A stretch of 50,024 bases of DNA from Bacteroidota bacterium (GTDB taxonomy: Bacteria > Bacteroidota > Bacteroidia > B-17B0 > Aurantibacillaceae): assembly GCA_023251755.1 (NCBI GenBank), contig JAHEYF010000027.1, positions 1 through 50,024 of the forward strand. The letters run 5' to 3'. Position 1 is the first letter of the stretch, and each line of letters begins with the position of its first letter. The position numbers and the translations under genes were made by a program. Shown here piece after piece: positions 40,457-47,655 of this stretch. The notes under the pieces are model-generated. The model searched no databases, had not been told where the DNA came from, and saw only the letters and a list, made by a program, of their open reading frames with translations.

Positions 40457-42331
40457 CTAAACGATCATCAGCGGCACATTAATTCCATGCCTTACCGATT
40501 CAACGGTGGTTCCGAAAAATAAATCTTTAAAGCCTTTGTGGCCATGGGCGCCCATTACCAGTATATCGCCCGCCGATTCATTCACCAATTTAGGAATGGC
40601 TTTTTTGGGATTGCCAAAACCCAGTTTTATATCGCAGGAATAACCCTGTTGTGTTAATTGGTTTTTGTATTCATTCAGCATATTTTTGTCTGCCTCACTT
40701 TCCAGGTCATGGGTTTCGTTGCCGAATAAAAACGCATTGGGTGTTTCAACAATGTGAATTAATTGATAATGGCATTCCCTACCTCCAAGGCTTAATGCTT
40801 TGCTGATGGCTTTTGAATCGCTTTTGCTGAAATCCACCGTAACTACAATGTGTTTGTATTGCTCGGCCTGGGCCAATTCCAAAGCCTGCACATTGCCGTG
40901 TGGTTTGTAGACATTGGTTGTTTGTTTGGAAATAAAAGGTTTAAAGGTGATGAACAAGAGTACCAATAAAAAGAAAAAACAAAGTGGAATTAATGTACAC
41001 CAGATAAGCAGTGGGCTTTGACTGTTTGCAATCAAACCACTTATTTCGGAATAAACTAATTTAATGTTTAAGCCGATAATTATACTTGCCGCAATCCACG
41101 ACAATACCTGAGAAGTGCGACCGATAACGAAAGTCCCCATTTTTTGTTTATCACTTACAAAATGAATCAAGGGAATAATGGCAAAGCCCAATTGCATACT
41201 TAAAATCACCTGGCTGAATATTAATAATTTTTCGGTGGCGTCAGGTCCCATTGTTATCAGGCAGATGAGGGCAGGAGCAATGGCCAGTATACGAGTAAGC
41301 AAACGACGAATCCAGGGTTGAATGCGAAGGTTAAGGTAACCTTCCATAATTATTTGCCCGGCCAGTGTACCGGTTACGGTACTGCTTTGGCCCGCTGCAA
41401 TTAATGCAACGGCAAATAGGACAGGAGCAATGCTGCTGCCTAATAAAGGTTCCAGGAATTTATGCGCATCTTCAATACGGGTAACTTCATGCATATCGTG
41501 TTTAAAGAAGGAGGAAGCGGCGAGGATAAGAATAGCGGCGTTTACAAACAGGGCCAGGTTCAAGGCAATAACCGAATCAATGACATTGTAGCGGATGGCT
41601 TTTTTTATTTCGGGTGTGGTCCGTTCAAACTTGCGGGTTTGTACCAGTGAACTGTGCAGGTATAAATTATGTGGCATTACGGTGGCCCCGATTATTCCAA
41701 TGGCAATCAACAAGGCCTCTTCTGTAGGAATGGAAGGAAGAACACCACCGGCCATTTCTGAGAAATCGGGTTTTGCTAAAAACATTTCTATGCCGAAAGA
41801 CACGCCAATGAGGAGTACTAAGGATATAATAAAGGCTTCGAGTTTACGGATGCCGAAGTTCAGTAGAAACAACAGTAAAAAAGTATCGAGTACGGTAATG
41901 CATACGCCGTAAATAAGGGGTAAACCAAACAGGAGGTTAATACCGATAGCCATGCCTATTACTTCGGCCAGGTCACAGGCGGCAATGGCCACTTCGGCTA
42001 AGATGTAAAGAATAAAATTAATAAAGGGAGGATACGTTTCGCGCGAGGCCTGTGCTAAATCTTTGCCTGTAACAATACCCAGGCGGGCGCTGTGGCTTTG
42101 CAAAAGTATGGCAATAAGGTTACTCATAATAAGTACCCATATTAATGTATAGCCATACTTACTACCACCGGCAATATCTGTGGCCCAGTTGCCCGGGTCC
42201 ATATAGCCTACACTAATCATGTAGGCCGGGCCCATAAAAGCAAACATCTTTTTCCACTTCGAAGTACTCAGTGTTGTGTTTACACTTTCGTTGACTTCAC
42301 TCAGCGATTTTCCTGCCTTGTTGTTTGTCAT
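40457..42331 (-). CDS. mntH: Nramp-family Mn2+/divalent metal transporter fused to a UspA domain
   Basis: Protein of 624 aa. Residues about 30-460 are an Nramp transporter with eleven or so helices; GYMDPGNWATDIAGG (helix 1 DPGN) and GATVMPHNLYLHSS (helix 6 MPH) are the metal-binding motifs. Residues about 490-624 form a universal-stress-protein domain: HIVVTVDFSKSDSKAISKAL at its start and GAHGHKGFKDLFFGTTVESV at the end, an exact G2xG9xG(S/T) ATP-binding motif. The fusion is longer than usual MntH (about 410-450 aa) and suggests nucleotide-sensitive control of uptake on the cytoplasmic side (inference). Its start overlaps the mntR stop by 4 nt. Confidence 0.93.
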   Translation of the reverse strand: MTNNKAGKSLSEVNESVNTTLSTSKWKKMFAFMGPAYMISVGYMDPGNWATDIAGGSKYGYTLIWVLIMSNLIAILLQSHSARLGIVTGKDLAQASRETYPPFINFILYILAEVAIAACDLAEVIGMAIGINLLFGLPLIYGVCITVLDTFLLLFLLNFGIRKLEAFIISLVLLIGVSFGIEMFLAKPDFSEMAGGVLPSIPTEEALLIAIGIIGATVMPHNLYLHSSLVQTRKFERTTPEIKKAIRYNVIDSVIALNLALFVNAAILILAASSFFKHDMHEVTRIEDAHKFLEPLLGSSIAPVLFAVALIAAGQSSTVTGTLAGQIIMEGYLNLRIQPWIRRLLTRILAIAPALICLITMGPDATEKLLIFSQVILSMQLGFAIIPLIHFVSDKQKMGTFVIGRTSQVLSWIAASIIIGLNIKLVYSEISGLIANSQSPLLIWCTLIPLCFFFLLVLLFITFKPFISKQTTNVYKPHGNVQALELAQAEQYKHIVVTVDFSKSDSKAISKALSLGGRECHYQLIHIVETPNAFLFGNETHDLESEADKNMLNEYKNQLTQQGYSCDIKLGFGNPKKAIPKLVNESAGDILVMGAHGHKGFKDLFFGTTVESVRHGINVPLMIV

Positions 42332-42984
42332 ATTTTTTCAACCAATATGTTTTTTGCGGCCTCGTGGCTTAGAAACATTTTTTTGTTTTTTATACTTATT
42401 TCTACTGATTTATCGTAATCAATTATTTCATTCAGTGTAATGGTATCGCCCAGTGTAATGCCTGTTTTGCTCAGGTACTGTAAAAAAGCTTTGGAGTGGT
42501 CTTCTACTCCGCTAAACACCAATTTCCCTTTGTGTTTTACCGAAGCAAGCGGAACGGATGTTAATTCGGTTATTTTCCCGTGTTTATCCGGAATCGGATC
42601 GCCGTGCGGATCAAAGGCCGGAAACTCAAGAAATTTATCCAATTCATCAATTAACTCATCCGAACGGATATGTTCCAGTTGTTCCGCAATATCGTGTACC
42701 TCGTCCCATTTAAAGTTTAATTTCTCTACTAAAAAAACTTCCCACAAACGGTGTTTCCGAACAATGTGTATGGCAATTTTTTTACCGGCTTCGGTTAAGG
42801 TGACTCCCTGGTATTTTTGATAAAGGATGTAGTTTTTATCCGAAAGTTTTTTCAGCATGTCTGTTACCGTTGCGGCTTTGGTGTTTACCTGCAGGGCAAT
42901 TTGGTTGGTGTTTACCACTCCGCCTGAACTGAGACTTAGTTTATAAATGGCCTTTAAGTAATTTTCTTCGGTAAAGGAATTCAT
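42328..42984 (-). CDS. mntR: DtxR/MntR-family metal-dependent repressor
   Basis: Protein of 218 aa. The N-terminal winged helix-turn-helix (FTEENYLKAIYKLSLSSGGV, LQVNTKAATVTDMLKKLSDK) is followed by the metal-binding and dimerisation domain (HIVRKHRLWEVFLVEKLNFK, AEQLEHIRSDELIDELDKFL and FDPHGDPIPDKHG) and a C-terminal SH3-like FeoA domain (VFSGVEDHSKAFLQYLSKTG). The order and ligands fit the long MntR/IdeR type. It is the first gene of the mntR-mntH operon, with a 4-nt overlap. A palindromic operator and a -7 box lie just upstream, so it should repress its own operon when Mn or Fe is sufficient. Confidence 0.9.
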   Translation of the reverse strand: MNSFTEENYLKAIYKLSLSSGGVVNTNQIALQVNTKAATVTDMLKKLSDKNYILYQKYQGVTLTEAGKKIAIHIVRKHRLWEVFLVEKLNFKWDEVHDIAEQLEHIRSDELIDELDKFLEFPAFDPHGDPIPDKHGKITELTSVPLASVKHKGKLVFSGVEDHSKAFLQYLSKTGITLGDTITLNEIIDYDKSVEISIKNKKMFLSHEAAKNILVEKI

Positions 42985-42988
42985 GGCT

Positions 42989-42996
42989 CAAAGGTA
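42989..42996 (-). promoter_or_regulatory. -7 element TACCTTTG of the mntR-mntH operon
   Basis: An exact TAnnTTTG on the minus strand with only 4 nt before the mntR ATG. The mRNA would begin at or within a few bases of the start codon, so it may be leaderless. The -33 region abuts the palindrome at 43024-43041. Confidence 0.5.
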
Positions 42997-43023
42997 TTAT
43001 TTTTTCTATTACACTGAAAATAA

Positions 43024-43041
43024 ATTTAGACTGATCTAAAT
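43024..43041. promoter_or_regulatory. Candidate MntR operator ATTTAGA-CTGA-TCTAAAT
   Basis: A perfect 7-bp inverted repeat around 4 nt, 39 nt before the mntR start. Its TTTAGA...TCTAAA core resembles DtxR/MntR-family operators (TTTAGGT...ACCTAAA type). Position next to the -33 region fits autorepression. Confidence 0.6.
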
Positions 43042-43137
43042 CCATTTGTCGATAAAAAACTACATTATGTAGAAATAAGTTCAGGGAAATGGGTATTTGT
43101 TCTAAATTGCCTGCATTACTAAAACGGTTTAGGTAAA

Positions 43138-43202
43138 TAATACCACCACTATAAGTAATACCACCACTATAAAATAATATTAATGAAGCCACTACCACCA
43201 CT
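43138..43202 (+). repeat. TACCACCACT repeats crossing the adhesin start codon
   Basis: TAATACCACCACTATAA occurs at 43138-43154 and 43156-43172. The exact 10-nt core TACCACCACT occurs a third time at 43193-43202, inside the first codons of the adhesin gene, followed by TACCACTTACT. The repeat thus continues from the leader into the signal-peptide codons. Confidence 0.8.
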
Positions 43203-46164
43203 TCAAAAATTACCACTTACTTTATTGGTATGCCTTGTTGCTTTTTGTGAAGTCAGGTCTCAATGCGCCTTTAACCTTGGCGCAGATAAGTATTACTGCC
43301 AGGGGCAAACAATTAACACAACTATTAATGGCCCTGCAGCCTATACTTCTTATTTATGGAGTACAGGCAGCACCACTCAAAACATTACTGCAACAGCTGC
43401 CGGCACCTATATTTGCACCGCCACACTACAAAGTGCCAATTTAATTAACAACGGGAACTTTAGCGCGGGCAATACCGGTTTTACAAGTTCTTATACTGTT
43501 GGTACAGGTGGTTCCTGGGGACCACTTTCTTTAGAGGGAACATACCTTGTAAGCAATAATCCCAATGCTGCCCATTCTAATTTCCCTTATTTTGGCGACC
43601 ACACTTCGGGCAACGGAAACATGATGGTGGTGAATGGGGCCGGAACAGCCAATACCAGTGTATGGTGTCAGACAATAACGGTTACTCCCAATACAGTATA
43701 CAATTTTTCGACCTGGGTAGCGACTTGCGTAGCTTCTAATACAACCGAAATTGCCAATCTACAGTTTTCAATTAACGGGGGGTTATTGGGCGCAGTTTTT
43801 TCTCCTCCTTTGACTTCCGGTCAGTGGTCGCAGTTCAGCGCATCCTGGAACTCAGGGGCGAATACAAGTGCAACAATTTGTATAGAAAATCAAAGCACGG
43901 TTATCTCAGGAAATGATTTTGCAATGGATGATATCTTCTTCCAACAGGTGTGTACTTATTCTGATACCTTAAAAATCAACGTTGTTCCATTGCCAAACAT
44001 TTCTGTTACAAGTCCGCTTACCATTGATTGTACGGTTTCATCTGTTACGATGAATGCTTCGTCTACAACAGCCGGCGTCGCCTATAGCTGGGCCGGTCCC
44101 TCTGCTTTTTCATCCACGCTTCAAAATCCGGTTACAAGTGTGGCCGGTACCTATACAGTTACTGTTACCGAGCCGCTTAACAATTGTACTTCAACCGCCA
44201 CTGTTGTTGTAAATTCAAATCCACAGCTCAATGTTGCTGTTGGAGGACCCCAACTGATTACCTGCGCAAATCCAAGTGCTACCATTAGCGGCTCCTCAAC
44301 AAGTACCGGCGTTATTTATGCCTGGACAGGCCCCGCTGCATTTACTTCCTCTATACAAAACCCTTCGGTTACCCAGGCCGGAACTTATACTTTAACTGTT
44401 TCTGATGCAACAGGTAATTGCACGGCAACGGCTACCGTGGTAGTGAGTATTGATACGATTAAGCCCAATGTTTCGGCAGGGCCCGATCAAACATTAAGTT
44501 GCGGAGCTACTACCATAACACTCACAGGTACTTCTTCAACAACAGGTGTTACTTATCTCTGGACAGGGCCTGCTTCTCAAACCTCTTCCACTTCATCTAT
44601 TACAACAAACATTCCGGGAACATATACTTTAAGTGTGATCAATCCATCAAATGGATGTTCAGCACAGGACACGACCCTTGTTAACCCCTCCACAGCAGGG
44701 CCTACAGCAAATACTACGGCTGTAGATGTTAGCTGCAACGGAGGAAACAACGGAAGCGCAACGGTAACTTTAACCGGAGGTACAGCCCCTTTTACTTATT
44801 CGTGGAGCAATAACGCTACATTAAATTCTGCCAATGCAACGGGTTTAAGTGCGGCGGCTTATACCTGTACCATCACTGATAACAATGGTTGCATAGTTAC
44901 TTCAACGGTAACAGTATTGCAACCAGCGCCCATTGTATTAAGCGCAATACCAACAGCAACAGTGTGTCCCGGCCAGCAGGTAAATTTAACCACGACCGCT
45001 TCGGGTGGTGTTGGGCCTTATACTTACAATTGGTTCGATGCAAACTCCAATCCGATTGCCAATCCTTATTCCCCGGCAAGTTCAGGGCAATACATGGCCA
45101 TTGCAACAGATGCAAACGGCTGTTCTTCGGCACCTTTGATTTTTATTATTAATGTTTATACCGCTCCGGCTATTGTGACGAATACCCCGGCTGCAATTTG
45201 CCAGGGGGGATGTGTGAATGCGACTGCTACTGCTTCGGGTGGTATGGGCAATTACACTTATCAATGGATGCCCGGAAATTTAACTACAACAACAGTTCAG
45301 TTGTGCCCCACACAAACCACAACGTATACTGTAACTTTAACCGATGGCTGCGGACAGCCACAGGCGCCTGTTACGGTTACTGTTCACCCCCTGCCCAATT
45401 CGCCTATTTTAGCAAGTGATACTGCAGGTTGCGAACCTTTGTGCGTTAATTTTGCAGGCAATGCAATGGCAGGTTATACTTATTACTGGAGTACCAGTAA
45501 CAATGCAAACGCTTCGGGAGCGACTTTCTACCATTGTTTTGGAGCGGGAACTTATACTATAGGTTTAACAGTTACTGATAATTTTGGCTGCACAGATTCG
45601 GTGAAGACCGTTGTGAACGCATATATAGTACCCAATGCCCAGTTCCATTATCAAACAGCCGAGCTGGACATATTAGACCCGCAGGTAAATTTTATCAATA
45701 CATCTTCGGGGGCTACTTCGTATAGCTGGAATTTTGGGGATGGTCAGGAATCCTCTTCAACAGCCATACACCCTTCGTTTTTGTTTCCTGATAAAGAAGC
45801 CTGTTATACGGTTTCGCTGATAGCCAGTAATACGCATTGTACAGATACAACCATTGAATTGATTTGTATTAAAGATGTGTTCACGATTTATTTCCCCAAT
45901 GCATTTACACCGGATAATGATGGTTTGAACGATGTTTGGATGCCCTTAGGAACAGGCATAGACGAGAAGAATTTTTACTTTGCTATATACGACAGGTGGG
46001 GGAATATGGTGTTTGATACCGATGTGTTGAACAAAGGCTGGAACGGTATTGTGAAGGATCATTCAGAAACTGTGCAGGAAGATGTTTATATATGGAAGAC
46101 AAAATTAAAAGACCGTTACGGCCTGTCTCATGAATACAAGGGAAGAGTGAGTGTGGTCAGGTAA
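43183..46164 (+). CDS. Large T9SS type B adhesin with Ig-like/SprB repeats, PKD domain and CHU_C tail
   Basis: Protein of 993 aa. The signal peptide begins with an unusual MKPLPPLQKLPLTLLVCLVA. Order of parts: a short Ig-like unit; a carbohydrate-binding-like domain (LINNGNFSAGNTGFTSSYTV to ENQSTVISGNDFAMDDIFF, about 85-255); at least three related Ig-like units with a TGVxYxWTGP core; a SprB-type repeat (VSCNGGNNGSATVTLTGGTA); further beta units; a PKD domain (SYSWNFGDGQESSSTAIHPS); and the type B sorting domain (IYFPNAFTPDNDGLNDVWMP, YDRWGNMVFDT, KGWNG). It is expected at the cell surface, in adhesion or gliding. It is convergent with the transglutaminase-like gene, 3 nt between stops. Confidence 0.9.
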   Translation: MKPLPPLQKLPLTLLVCLVAFCEVRSQCAFNLGADKYYCQGQTINTTINGPAAYTSYLWSTGSTTQNITATAAGTYICTATLQSANLINNGNFSAGNTGFTSSYTVGTGGSWGPLSLEGTYLVSNNPNAAHSNFPYFGDHTSGNGNMMVVNGAGTANTSVWCQTITVTPNTVYNFSTWVATCVASNTTEIANLQFSINGGLLGAVFSPPLTSGQWSQFSASWNSGANTSATICIENQSTVISGNDFAMDDIFFQQVCTYSDTLKINVVPLPNISVTSPLTIDCTVSSVTMNASSTTAGVAYSWAGPSAFSSTLQNPVTSVAGTYTVTVTEPLNNCTSTATVVVNSNPQLNVAVGGPQLITCANPSATISGSSTSTGVIYAWTGPAAFTSSIQNPSVTQAGTYTLTVSDATGNCTATATVVVSIDTIKPNVSAGPDQTLSCGATTITLTGTSSTTGVTYLWTGPASQTSSTSSITTNIPGTYTLSVINPSNGCSAQDTTLVNPSTAGPTANTTAVDVSCNGGNNGSATVTLTGGTAPFTYSWSNNATLNSANATGLSAAAYTCTITDNNGCIVTSTVTVLQPAPIVLSAIPTATVCPGQQVNLTTTASGGVGPYTYNWFDANSNPIANPYSPASSGQYMAIATDANGCSSAPLIFIINVYTAPAIVTNTPAAICQGGCVNATATASGGMGNYTYQWMPGNLTTTTVQLCPTQTTTYTVTLTDGCGQPQAPVTVTVHPLPNSPILASDTAGCEPLCVNFAGNAMAGYTYYWSTSNNANASGATFYHCFGAGTYTIGLTVTDNFGCTDSVKTVVNAYIVPNAQFHYQTAELDILDPQVNFINTSSGATSYSWNFGDGQESSSTAIHPSFLFPDKEACYTVSLIASNTHCTDTTIELICIKDVFTIYFPNAFTPDNDGLNDVWMPLGTGIDEKNFYFAIYDRWGNMVFDTDVLNKGWNGIVKDHSETVQEDVYIWKTKLKDRYGLSHEYKGRVSVVR

Positions 46165-46167
46165 GTA

Positions 46168-47103
46168 TTACTTTACTTTTATCAGGTATTCCGCTATACA
46201 GTTCCCGTTGATATAGATGGTGATGTTATAATCTGCGGCTTTCTCAAATAAATATTCAAAACTGTATTCGTTTTCTTTTTCGTTTTTTTTCAGACTTAAA
46301 GGCAGGGTGTATTTTTCAGCGTTAATTAATATGGACGCTGATTTTAATACGCCGGAACCCTGCACGGTAAAAACAAGGGGCTTGCTTAAATGATGTGTGA
46401 ACTTACCTGTATTGGGGACAATGCTTTGTATATTGATGTGAAAATAATCGGGGTAATACAAAGGGGTGCGGATAAACTGTCTGGCTTTTATTGGTTTGTC
46501 TAACAACTGGTAGACTTTGTTTTGTGGAAAATGATCGAGAATAAATTTTTCGGGAGGGCATAAAAAATAATGCTCGTCAAACTCTTTTAAAAATTTACGG
46601 GCTACCACATTGTATTTACTCGTAGCCCAGGTTACATCCACTAAGTAAGACTTCCCATACAATTGAACCATGTTCCAGGCATGGTCGGTTTTTTTTAATT
46701 TTTTGTTAATGTCTTTGGCTTCGGTTTTTGTATAGCCCACCACTACCTCACAGGGAATGTGAACGGTTTCACACATTTCTTTTAATAAGTTTGAAAATCC
46801 CTGGCAAACGGCTTTGTTTTTCCGGATGATCTTATCTCCTTCGGTAGTAGAACCGGCTGATTTATTGTATTCAATGTTTTCGGTGATCCACCTGAAAATA
46901 GCCCTGAACTTTTCGTGTTCGGTGTTTAAGCCTTCGGTTAAAGGGTAAGTAATTTCAGTAATGGCTTTGTATTTTTTTTTTGGGAAATTGATGGCCGCGC
47001 TGTCTGCTTTTTTATAATCCGCATTTTTAACATCAATATCCTGGGCTGTAAGCCCCGTGAATATCAATAACAAAAAACCAAGTATTGGTAAGGCATTTGG
47101 CAT
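46168..47103 (-). CDS. Exported transglutaminase-like protein
   Basis: Protein of 311 aa with a signal peptide (first about 20 residues, ending LTAQ). The transglutaminase/peptidase core has FRAIFRWITENIEYNKSAG, Cys100 in KNKAVCQGFSNLLKEMCETV, His141 in KTDHAWNMVQLYG and Asp156 in SYLVDVTWA, the complete Cys-His-Asp triad. The C-terminal 100 residues look like a beta domain. Bacterial members are usually peptidases or cross-linking enzymes acting outside the cytoplasm; the substrate is unknown. It lies between two large surface proteins, and the small protein gene upstream ends 4 nt before it, so they are likely cotranscribed. Confidence 0.88.
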   Translation of the reverse strand: MPNALPILGFLLLIFTGLTAQDIDVKNADYKKADSAAINFPKKKYKAITEITYPLTEGLNTEHEKFRAIFRWITENIEYNKSAGSTTEGDKIIRKNKAVCQGFSNLLKEMCETVHIPCEVVVGYTKTEAKDINKKLKKTDHAWNMVQLYGKSYLVDVTWATSKYNVVARKFLKEFDEHYFLCPPEKFILDHFPQNKVYQLLDKPIKARQFIRTPLYYPDYFHINIQSIVPNTGKFTHHLSKPLVFTVQGSGVLKSASILINAEKYTLPLSLKKNEKENEYSFEYLFEKAADYNITIYINGNCIAEYLIKVK

Positions 47104-47107
47104 TCAA

Positions 47108-47512
47108 TTATTCTGAAACAAATAAATAAGTCCGGTGTACCGCTAAATGGCTGTGTGTATCTGAAATTTCCACATCTATTGCGTTCATCGCTGCCTGTAC
47201 TTTAAATTGCTGACTTCCTGAATCTCCTTTAAGGGTAAAAGAGCTGTGGCATTTTTTGAATTTGCATTTACCGGTCAATACCATGTCCTGGTGTTCTTTT
47301 TTAAACCACAATAAAATAGTCTGAGGGTCATTATTGGTGGTGGAGGCTATAACAGTCCCGTCGTCATAAAAACGGATGATGGCAAAATTTTCTTTGTCTA
47401 TTTTACAGGAGTAATAGCCGTTGTATTCTACACAGCCGTTGGTAACAGGAGCAAATGAACCCAATGTAAAAATGAGGACTGGAAAAAATAAGATCCGTAT
47501 ATAAAATTTCAT
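47108..47512 (-). CDS. Small exported protein of unknown function
   Basis: I use the ATG at 47512 (134 aa), giving MKFYIRILFFPVLIFTLGSF as signal peptide; the longer frame adds twelve residues that would precede the signal. The mature part has four Cys (CVEYNGYYSC and KCKFKKCHSSF) that could form two disulfides, and reads as a beta-rich domain (FAIIRFYDDGTVIASTTNND; FTLKGDSGSQQFKVQAAMNA). The IRFYDDGTV start recalls small exported proteins of unknown role. It is probably cotranscribed with the transglutaminase-like gene 4 nt downstream. Confidence 0.65.
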   Translation of the reverse strand: MKFYIRILFFPVLIFTLGSFAPVTNGCVEYNGYYSCKIDKENFAIIRFYDDGTVIASTTNNDPQTILLWFKKEHQDMVLTGKCKFKKCHSSFTLKGDSGSQQFKVQAAMNAIDVEISDTHSHLAVHRTYLFVSE

Positions 47513-47590
47513 GTACGTTAAAATTAGGACAAAAGGACAAATAAGCAATACAAAGTTAACAGTCCTGTTTTCAGAACCAAATTAAAGAAA

Positions 47591-47623
47591 AAATCCTCCG
47601 TTTTAAGTACGGAGGATTTTTTT
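47591..47623 (-). terminator. Terminator AAATCCTCCGT / ACGGAGGATTT
   Basis: A perfect 11-bp stem with a 7-nt loop (TTTAAGT), A/T tracts on both sides. For the minus-strand adhesin gene at 47656 it lies about 35 nt after the stop codon and ends in a T tract. Confidence 0.88.
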
Positions 47624-47655
47624 GATTTGAACAAGAAGTGTTTAATAACTAAGCT

